A stretch of DNA of 64,000 nt from Lentimicrobiaceae bacterium. Lineage in GTDB: Bacteria; Bacteroidota; Bacteroidia; Bacteroidales; Lentimicrobiaceae. A program made the translations under genes and the position numbers. Each line of letters starts with the position of its first letter. The first letter of the stretch is position 1. Positions 1-10,226 of this stretch are shown piece by piece. The notes under the pieces were generated by a model. The model had not been told where the DNA came from, did no database searches, and saw nothing but the letters and a program-made list of their open reading frames with translations. The stretch lies in contig JACJXH010000009.1 in assembly GCA_020636745.1 (NCBI GenBank), forward strand, positions 1 to 64,000. Reading direction: 5' to 3'.

Positions 1-258
1 TGCTCCCCATACCCCTTTACTGCTTCCACCAAATTTTTTGGTTCCCCAAACAGGCACATAATAATCAAGTAATGTAACTGCAATGGTAACAATTAACCAG
101 ATTAAAAGAAATGAAGACCCAAAAATATCTTTGTCAACTAACAATAAAACCAATAATGCTGCATAACTCAAGGGCGGACCCGGGATGAAAGGCAGAATGC
201 ACCCAACAATCCCGCTGATTGTTAGCAAAACCCCTAACGTAATCCATACCCATTCCAT
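1..258 (-). CDS. DUF456 family membrane protein, partial (cut by left window edge)
   Basis: The minus strand reads an open frame from an ATG at 258 to base 1 with no stop, giving 86 residues beginning MEWVWITLGVLLTISG. It has three hydrophobic stretches at about residues 4-25, 36-48 and 52-68. Between the first two lies ILPFIPGPPL, the proline/glycine-rich loop typical of DUF456 membrane proteins, whose function is unknown. The gene starts only 5 bases downstream of the stop of the upstream lipoprotein gene, so the two are probably co-transcribed. The C-terminal part lies outside the window. The family call is from motif reading and is fairly secure; the role cannot be given. Confidence 0.75.
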   Translation of the reverse strand, partial: MEWVWITLGVLLTISGIVGCILPFIPGPPLSYAALLVLLLVDKDIFGSSFLLIWLIVTIAVTLLDYYVPVWGTKKFGGSSKGVWGA

Positions 259-263
259 CTGTA

Positions 264-731
264 TTAATTTGGGGGAATAAAGTAATAATTTATTGTTTTA
301 TCTGGCTCACCAGGGTTTTCTACGCTCGCGGCAATTTTTCCGTTCAATTCCCTGATATATGTAATTCTTTTAGGAAAGTCGTTCCCCGGATTGTCAAATA
401 CTAAACTATCGCCCGGGCTGTTAATCAGAACAAAGTTGGATAATTCGTTCCTGAAATTTACGCAATAATTCCATTTGTTATGTATTTTTCTAATAACCAG
501 GCGCTCTCTGAAAATGGTGTCGCTTGTTGCCACACTATACCCAAAACCTGTAAAGATAGAATCTCCTTGTATACTCCAGCTTTCAAAAAAACCGTTTATT
601 GTGTCTAAGCGTGAGCCAATAAGCCAATTGAATCCGGAAATGTCATATTCAGGTTTCTTTTGGAAAGAACAACTATTGAATGCAAATGTGATAGGAATTA
701 AAGCCAGTACAATTAAAATTCTTTTATCCAT
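264..731 (-). CDS. DUF6265-like lipoprotein
   Basis: A 155-residue protein when started at MDKRILIVLALIPITF. This start gives a clean lipoprotein signal (Cys21 after AFNS). The frame is open for 14 more codons upstream, but those codons are not signal-like. The mature part carries the pattern of DUF6265 proteins: FNWLIGSRLDTINGFFESW near the start, then GDSIFTGFGY, and DSLVFDNPGNDFPKRITY in the C-terminal half. In this family the pattern describes a small lipocalin-like beta barrel of unknown ligand. Expected location is the periplasmic face of a membrane. It lies directly upstream of the DUF456 gene. Confidence 0.7.
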   Translation of the reverse strand: MDKRILIVLALIPITFAFNSCSFQKKPEYDISGFNWLIGSRLDTINGFFESWSIQGDSIFTGFGYSVATSDTIFRERLVIRKIHNKWNYCVNFRNELSNFVLINSPGDSLVFDNPGNDFPKRITYIRELNGKIAASVENPGEPDKTINYYFIPPN

Positions 732-903
732 CTTATTTTGATTAATCAACTTTTGCTGAATGTAAAGGTACAAAAAAGCCCAGGAACTGAGTTTTTAAAA
801 GGTCAATTTTTTTACTCAAAATGCAAATAGAGTTTATGTTTCGCTTTGAGATAAACAAATTTTCCAGTTGTGATGTTATAACTCAAAACACAATTGTACC
901 GGC

Positions 904-1485
904 ATGAAATTCAAGATAGCTTTACAATTACTGCCTCTAAATTTGATTTTGGCATTGGGAGTAGTTACTTTTCAATCATGTGCCCAGTCAACTTTAAAAA
1001 ATAATGGTATGGAAAACAACAGAAATAAGGTAACTGAAAAGGTATTTAAAAGTGATGAAGAATGGCGGAAACTTCTTACTCCGCAGCAGTACAACATTTT
1101 GCGACAAAAGGGGACAGAACGACCACATACGGGCATTTATGATCAGTTTTTTGTAAAGGGGAGTTACTTTTGCGCTGCCTGTGGTCTTGAATTGTTTGAA
1201 TCGGGGTCGAAATTTGATGCTGGTTGTGGTTGGCCAAGCTTTAGTTCACCTGCCGAAAATGCACATATTCAGGAAAATAGCGATAGAAGTTTTGGTATGG
1301 TAAGGACGGAAGTGGTATGTTCCAGATGTGGTGGGCATTTGGGCCATGTTTTCAATGATGGACCTCCACCAACAGGGCTCAGGTATTGTATTAATTCGGC
1401 TTCACTCGTATTTAAAAGTACAGAGCAACTGGAGAGTGAGAAAAGTAAATCAGATTCTATTTCAGGCCAGGTTTCTGACGAATAA
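904..1485 (+). CDS. msrB: Peptide-methionine (R)-S-oxide reductase MsrB, lipoprotein form
   Basis: MsrB reduces the R-epimer of methionine sulfoxide in damaged proteins. The 193-residue product has a lipoprotein-type leader (Cys26 in TFQSC), so it probably acts in the envelope rather than the cytoplasm. The MsrB domain covers about residues 47-172. Zinc-binding CxxC pairs are C90/C93 (CAAC) and C139/C142 (CSRC), followed by GGHLGHVFNDGPPPTG. The catalytic cysteine is C162 in RYCINSASL. The last 20 residues are a serine/lysine-rich tail. The 3' end overlaps the convergent serine hydrolase gene by 29 bp. An internal Met36 could give a cytoplasmic form, but nothing marks it as a start. Confidence 0.93.
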   Translation: MKFKIALQLLPLNLILALGVVTFQSCAQSTLKNNGMENNRNKVTEKVFKSDEEWRKLLTPQQYNILRQKGTERPHTGIYDQFFVKGSYFCAACGLELFESGSKFDAGCGWPSFSSPAENAHIQENSDRSFGMVRTEVVCSRCGGHLGHVFNDGPPPTGLRYCINSASLVFKSTEQLESEKSKSDSISGQVSDE

Positions 1486-3010
1486 AATCTAATTCTGTGA
1501 AATCAAAATCAGGGTTTGGGACGTCGATAAACAACTTTTCAACTTCTGATTCAGGACCGAGTATAAAGGTGGCTTTACCTTCCGGAAGAGAAGGCACCTC
1601 TGGAAATTTTATACTGAAAGTGTTGTATTGCCAGTGTTCCATTGAGCTATGGAACATAGGAGTGGGAGTAAAACTCATAAACAGTTCTGAATCCCGAAGT
1701 TCGACTTTAACTTCACCATAAATTTCACTCACATACGAACCGGTGTAACTATCCAATGGAAGAGTCGGGCTGGTATTTTTTAGTCGTTGCAGGTTTTCTG
1801 CTTTAGCAGCTTCAAGTTCAGTAGCTTTGTTTTTCTCCATCATGTCAAAAATGATGGTGCTCCAATCAGTTGTATCACTGGACAGATAAGTGTCCAGAAT
1901 TTTATATGAAAGGGGATAATAGAGACTTGAATTTTTATTTGTCAAAATAACAAATGCCAGATTGGCTTCAGGAACAAAAGCAGAGAATGAAATCATGCCA
2001 TCATAACCTCCTGAATGAGAAATAATTTTTTTTCCATGATAATCCATCAATCCCCAGCCCATGCCATAACTCTTAAAATGCGTTGTAGGCCATAATTTTT
2101 CCGAAAATGGTGAAACTTTCTGAATGGTTTGAGGTGTCCATAGTTCGCGCAGTGATTTTTCACTCACAAGTTCTTTACTTTCAAGCTTTCCTTTATGTAA
2201 TTGAAACTGAAGCCATTTAATCATATCAGATGCAGAGCTGTTTATTGATCCTGCAGGTCCGATATTGTCCCAATTAAGATATTTAATGGCAATAATGCTA
2301 TCATTAACATCATTATGCGGAATGGAAGTGTTGCCTTTCAGATTTAACTCTGTAACACTGGTATTGGTATTTTTCATACCCAGTGGTATCAAAATACGTT
2401 CTTTTATAAATTCATCCCAAGACATTCCGCTTACTTTAGCAATGATTTGACCAGCAGTAAGATACATGATATTTGAGTAGCCGTAATTTGTTCTGAAACC
2501 ATAAACTGGTTTTAGTTTGGATGCTCTTTCGATTATTTCATCTCTCGAATACGTACTACCATACCAAATTAAATCTCCGCTAAAAGTTTGTAATCCTGAA
2601 CGATGAGATAAAAGATCCCGGATAGTCATATTTAATGAAACATAAGGGTCATATAATCTGAACCAGGGTAAGAATTTTACAACTTTGTCGTCCCAGCTTA
2701 GTTTCCCTTCGTCAACCAGCATGGCCATTGCTGTTGCTGTAAATGATTTGGTATTTGAAGCGACAGCAAAGAGGGTATTTTCGTCTATTTTGCCTGGTTT
2801 TCCTATTTCCTTTACTCCATACCCCTTAAGTAATTGAAGAGTGTCATTTTTTAGAATAGCCACGGCCATTCCAGGTACTTGCCACTTTTCTATTGATTTA
2901 GTAAAATAAATATCCAGATTTTGGGCTTGAATGCTATTTTGTGCTTTCAGACCCCAAGTCGGGATGAAAATGAGGAGAAAAGAAAAAATGTATCCAGCTG
3001 CTGTTTTCAT
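1457..3010 (-). CDS. Serine hydrolase (beta-lactamase / class C PBP-like) with C-terminal DUF3471-type domain
   Basis: A 517-residue exported protein with a signal peptide (MKTAAGYIFSFLLIFIPTWG, cleavage near AQN). The beta-lactamase-related fold covers about residues 35-365. It has the nucleophile motif S85-N-T-K88, the second motif Y178-S-N180, and H-S-G-G near residue 330. This family includes D-Ala-D-Ala carboxypeptidases, esterases and peptidases, so the substrate is not fixed by sequence. The last ~110 residues form a beta-rich tail like DUF3471, common after this fold in Bacteroidota. The gene begins 5 bases after the stop of the BadF/GlcNAc-kinase-like gene, so the pair is an operon. 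A link to cell-wall sugar or peptide recycling is plausible but inferred. Confidence 0.85.
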   Translation of the reverse strand: MKTAAGYIFSFLLIFIPTWGLKAQNSIQAQNLDIYFTKSIEKWQVPGMAVAILKNDTLQLLKGYGVKEIGKPGKIDENTLFAVASNTKSFTATAMAMLVDEGKLSWDDKVVKFLPWFRLYDPYVSLNMTIRDLLSHRSGLQTFSGDLIWYGSTYSRDEIIERASKLKPVYGFRTNYGYSNIMYLTAGQIIAKVSGMSWDEFIKERILIPLGMKNTNTSVTELNLKGNTSIPHNDVNDSIIAIKYLNWDNIGPAGSINSSASDMIKWLQFQLHKGKLESKELVSEKSLRELWTPQTIQKVSPFSEKLWPTTHFKSYGMGWGLMDYHGKKIISHSGGYDGMISFSAFVPEANLAFVILTNKNSSLYYPLSYKILDTYLSSDTTDWSTIIFDMMEKNKATELEAAKAENLQRLKNTSPTLPLDSYTGSYVSEIYGEVKVELRDSELFMSFTPTPMFHSSMEHWQYNTFSIKFPEVPSLPEGKATFILGPESEVEKLFIDVPNPDFDFTELDFIRQKPGLK

Positions 3011-3015
3011 AAATC

Positions 3016-3873
3016 TTATGAATTATAATGAAAATCAATAAGTCCTTCAATTGCTGACCTGTAAAACTTATCAGTCGTTATACCCGCCTTGGCAGCGGAT
3101 TCCTTTAAAATATCATTAAAGTAATAAGCTACAGAACCGATAAAGCTAACTTTGAGTTGCTTAAAATTACTATATTGACTAACTGTTTTAGCAAAAAACT
3201 CATCAAAGCTGCTACTTATTAAATTTTTGACATAAGGATGGGAAATATTTTCCAAAAGGAAAGGGCTGAACGAAGCTAAAAAACGGCTAGGTCTGGGTTT
3301 GTTATATACGGCGTCAAGAATTGATTCTACAGAGGGATTAAAACGATTACAAAAGCTATCAAGAATCTCTGCAGGAATTTTTTTATGGAAATAGTCCATA
3401 AGTAATTTTTTCCCAAGATGGGCTCCACTTCCTTCATCTCCAAAGAAATAACCAAGCGACTCAACATTTTCAACAATGTCATTTCCATCATAATAACATG
3501 AATTGGAGCCTGTACCTAAAATGCAGGCAATGCCAGCACTTTTTCCGCAAAGAGCTCTTGCAGCTCCAAGCATATCATGATGAACTTCAATTAAATTAGC
3601 CTTTCCGAAAAATTCATGAAGAACATTTTCTAATGTTTGGCATTTTCGAACAGTGGAACAACCAGAACCATAGAAATAAATTTCTTTGACGGCATCAGGG
3701 TTAATAAAAGGGTAGAGCTCTTTGTCAAGGACATCTTTTATGGAAGCATAATCCATTTGGTATGGATTTATTCCGATTGTTTGAACGGTTTTTGTATCAC
3801 CATTTTTTTCAATAAGACACCAATCGGTTTTAGTAGAGCCACTATCAGCAATAAGTATTAAATCATTAATCAT
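3016..3873 (-). CDS. BadF/BadG/BcrA/BcrD-type ATPase, probable N-acetylglucosamine kinase-like protein
   Basis: A 285-residue protein of the ASKHA (actin-like sugar kinase) fold. Near the N-terminus DSGSTKTDWCL is the phosphate-1 loop. IACILGTGSNSCYYDG in the middle is the phosphate-2 loop. ESLGYFFGDEGSGAHLGKK is the conserved segment shared by bacterial GlcNAc-kinase-like members of the BadF family. Predicted activity is ATP-dependent phosphorylation of an amino sugar in the cytoplasm. No signal peptide is seen. The gene heads an operon with the serine hydrolase 5 bases downstream. Substrate identity is inferred from the family only. Confidence 0.8.
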   Translation of the reverse strand: MINDLILIADSGSTKTDWCLIEKNGDTKTVQTIGINPYQMDYASIKDVLDKELYPFINPDAVKEIYFYGSGCSTVRKCQTLENVLHEFFGKANLIEVHHDMLGAARALCGKSAGIACILGTGSNSCYYDGNDIVENVESLGYFFGDEGSGAHLGKKLLMDYFHKKIPAEILDSFCNRFNPSVESILDAVYNKPRPSRFLASFSPFLLENISHPYVKNLISSSFDEFFAKTVSQYSNFKQLKVSFIGSVAYYFNDILKESAAKAGITTDKFYRSAIEGLIDFHYNS

Positions 3874-4216
3874 TAAAATTTAATTATAAGGTTTTTTCTT
3901 AATAAAGATTTGTCTTTGAACAGGAATAATAGACAATCAAATGCTAGTTATCAAAATTGGACTTATGAATACAACACATTGAGAATCGTCCATTTTGGGT
4001 ATTCAATAGGTTTTATATTTGAATAATTTGTCTATTAAGCGTGTAAAGATAAGAAATTATTTTAAAAAGAGTAGGGGGGAGGTAAAAATGTTACAATAAA
4101 AATATCTTTATTTGTTTTTGAAATAGAAAAAGTATGATTAATATCAAATTAAATACATAGATATTAAAGAAATATTATGTTGGGTATTATAGAATAAGTT
4201 TAAGAGAATACCGGAT
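3874..4216. other. AT-rich intergenic region with no recognised gene
   Basis: About 340 bp between the kinase-like gene start and the rRNA terminator, very AT-rich, with no open frame of convincing composition. It must hold the promoter of the kinase/serine hydrolase operon, but I could not find a good TAnnTTTG box on the minus strand. Confidence 0.5.
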
Positions 4217-4249
4217 AACAAAAAAGGCTATCCAAAATGGATAGCCTTT
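4217..4249 (-). terminator. Rho-independent terminator of the rRNA operon
   Basis: A perfect 12-bp stem (4223-4234 pairing with 4238-4249, top-strand arm AAAGGCTATCCA) with a 3-base loop. On the minus strand it is followed by six T residues. It lies about 10 bases beyond the 5S gene and closes the minus-strand rRNA operon. Confidence 0.9.
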
Positions 4250-4258
4250 AAGTAAAAG

Positions 4259-4369
<111 letters not shown>

Positions 4370-4487
4370 ATGCTTTGCGTATTTTAAATCAAGGGGTATA
4401 AGCCCATGATTCGACATGTTAAAGGAAGAAGAAATCCGATTATGAAAACAAACGAATGTGAAAGCGTTTGTACTTAAGAAAGTCTAC

Positions 4488-7368
<2,881 letters not shown>

Positions 7369-7523
7369 CTTAATTATTTTATTCAAATTTGTACTCGATT
7401 GTACTCTTCTACCTGAAGATTACTCCCGACGTTTTTACATCGGCTCATCTCCATAATAGTTTCTCTTCTTCCAACATGTCAAAGAACTTTTTGTCTTAAT
7501 GCAGTTGCCCGATTAAGAACTTT

Positions 7524-7599
7524 TGCGCCAAATACAGGTATCGAACCTTGTCCCTGTTCCCTATTCCAGGAAACCGCTCTGCCTCTGAGCTAATTTAAC
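7524..7599 (-). pseudogene. Decayed tRNA relic B in the rRNA spacer
   Basis: On the minus strand the D-arm (AGCTCAGAGGCAGAGC), a 5-bp anticodon-type stem (TTTCC / GGGAA) around a 7-base loop, and a T-loop-like GGTTCGATACC can be recognised in the correct order and spacing. However, the 5' acceptor strand does not pair with the 3' strand TTGGCGC, position 33 of the anticodon loop is G instead of T, and the T-stem has mismatches. The flank on the 23S-distal side resembles the flank beyond relic A. It looks like an old, non-functional tRNA copy. Confidence 0.6.
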
Positions 7600-7657
7600 T
7601 ATTCTTTATTTTTAAGAACTTGTATAATCTCTGATTCTTTAGCAAAACCAAAAATTA

Positions 7658-7745
7658 TGGTGGAGAATAACGGTCCCGATAGCTATCGGGACGAACCGAT
7701 GATACTCCTTTTTTTGTCGAAACCACATCTTGTGAGCTATTTCAA
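7658..7745 (-). pseudogene. Decayed tRNA-Ala relic A interrupted by a palindrome
   Basis: The 3' end (encoded CCA, acceptor strand and T-stem) is identical to the intact tRNA-Ala at 7804-7880. Part of the T-loop is replaced by a 20-base perfect palindrome (7673-7692). After CGAACCGATGAT the copy loses the anticodon arm in a T-rich stretch, and only GAGCTA of the D-arm remains. It cannot fold into a tRNA. It is the middle member of a three-copy series: intact Ala, relic A, relic B. Confidence 0.7.
7673..7692. repeat. 20-bp perfect palindrome inserted in tRNA-Ala relic
   Basis: GTCCCGATAGCTATCGGGAC is its own reverse complement. It sits exactly where the intact tRNA-Ala has four bases of its T-loop. 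I recall palindromes of this CCCGATAGCTATCGGG type as scattered repeats in Bacteroidota genomes, but this was not checked. Confidence 0.75.
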
Positions 7746-7803
7746 CTATTCAATATTTTAAGAACTTGTCTAATCTCTGATTCTTTAGCAAAACCAAAAA
7801 TTA

Positions 7804-7880
7804 TGGTGGAGAATAACGGATTCGAACCGATGACCCCCTGCGTGCAAGGCAGGTGCTCTAGCCAGCTGAGCTAATTCCCC
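7804..7880 (-). tRNA. tRNA-Ala (anticodon TGC)
   Basis: The minus strand starts GGGGAATTAGCTCAGCTGGC and folds as a full cloverleaf: acceptor GGGGAAT/ATTCTCC, anticodon loop CTTGCAC with anticodon TGC, T-loop TTCGAAT. The 3' CCA is encoded (7804-7806). This differs from the tRNA-Ile and tRNA-Met genes in this window. The gene lies between tRNA-Ile and 23S in the rRNA operon. Confidence 0.97.
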
Positions 7881-7905
7881 TCGAAGTGATTCTTCTTTTG
7901 TGATG

Positions 7906-7979
7906 TAGTCCCGCGCAGATTTGAACTGCGGACCCCTACATTATCAGTGTAGTGCTCTAACCAACTGAGCTACGGGACT
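7906..7979 (-). tRNA. tRNA-Ile (anticodon GAT)
   Basis: The minus strand starts AGTCCCGTAGCTCAGTTGGT. The acceptor AGTCCCG pairs with CGGGACT, the anticodon loop is CTGATAA (GAT), and the T-arm is CGCAG/CTGCG. CCA is not encoded. Placed directly after 16S, as is usual for the Ile-Ala pair in bacterial rRNA operons. Confidence 0.97.
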
Positions 7980-8123
7980 ATGTATTGCATAGTGTCCTAT
8001 TCCTCAGTGTGTTAAGGGATAGAGCCCTCACGCGTAATCCTTCAAGGTATATATCCTGTAAGTTATGAAGCAAACAAATAAGCAAGCAATGACTCCGGTT
8101 AACCGAAGTGATTAAATCTACTC

Positions 8124-9650
<1,527 letters not shown>

Positions 9651-9819
9651 AATAGAAAAGTTAAATGTTCTCAAGATTTAATTCCAATTTATTATTCACA
9701 TAATAAATCGCATTGCTGCTTATTTTCGTTTTGCTTCAATAGTTCAAAGAACTTCAATTTCTTTTTTCGTTTTTGACCTTAAGTTCGAAGACGTTTCCGT
9801 TTTCTCTCTTTCGGGGCTG

Positions 9820-9849
9820 CAAAATTACAAACATTTTTGAACCCTGCAA
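9820..9849 (-). promoter_or_regulatory. rRNA promoter, proximal copy
   Basis: On the minus strand TTG (9847-9849), then exactly 19 bases, then TAATTTTG (9820-9827). This is the Bacteroidota housekeeping promoter form (-33 TTG, -7 TAnnTTTG). Transcription would start near 9813, giving a leader of about 160 bases before 16S. Confidence 0.85.
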
Positions 9850-9953
9850 CTTTTTTGAAAAATATTTTTAAACTTATTTTTCAAACCTTTTTTTCTCAAA
9901 TAACGTACCCTGTTCCGGAAAAATTATTTAAGTTTTTACCGTGATTGGGATTG

Positions 9954-9983
9954 CAAAATTACGACCTTTTTTTACTTGCGCAA
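9954..9983 (-). promoter_or_regulatory. rRNA promoter, distal copy
   Basis: On the minus strand TTG (9981-9983), exactly 19 bases, then TAATTTTG (9954-9961), 134 bases upstream of the proximal promoter. Both copies share the same -7 box and spacing, and GCAATCCC / GCAGCCCC immediately follows the -7 box. This indicates tandem rRNA promoters. Confidence 0.85.
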
Positions 9984-10162
9984 GTGTTTCTTTATAAAAA
10001 AATAAATAATTCTTAATGATTTCTTAATAGTTATTCAGCGTCAATTACTTAGAAGAAGAAAGAAAATTAGTTTTTTTTATACTGAACATAATGTGCTAGG
10101 ACAGCTCTGATTTGCTAAAATAGCTAAGAGGCAAAGATTCAGCAGATTGGCATAATCTTGCA

Positions 10163-10208
10163 AAAAAGCACATAAGGACAATCCTTAGTTAAAGATTGTC
10201 CTTATGTG
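10163..10208 (-). terminator. Rho-independent terminator of the GH13 gene
   Basis: A perfect 15-bp stem (10169-10183 with 10194-10208) and a 10-base loop. On the minus strand it is followed by six T residues. It begins 18 bases after the stop codon of the GH13 gene. Confidence 0.93.
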
Positions 10209-10226
10209 ATACAGAATGGCCAAAGT

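Larger units (their letters stand above)
7614..7819 (-). repeat. Tandem duplication of tRNA 3' end plus spacer in the 16S-23S region
   Basis: A 60-base block at 7614-7673 recurs at 7760-7819 with one difference (offset 146 bases). The block holds AT-rich spacer plus the 3' acceptor and T-stem of tRNA-Ala including the encoded CCA. Similarity continues more weakly upstream into the D-arm of the next tRNA copy. This shows that the spacer grew by tandem duplication of a tRNA-plus-spacer unit. Confidence 0.8.
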
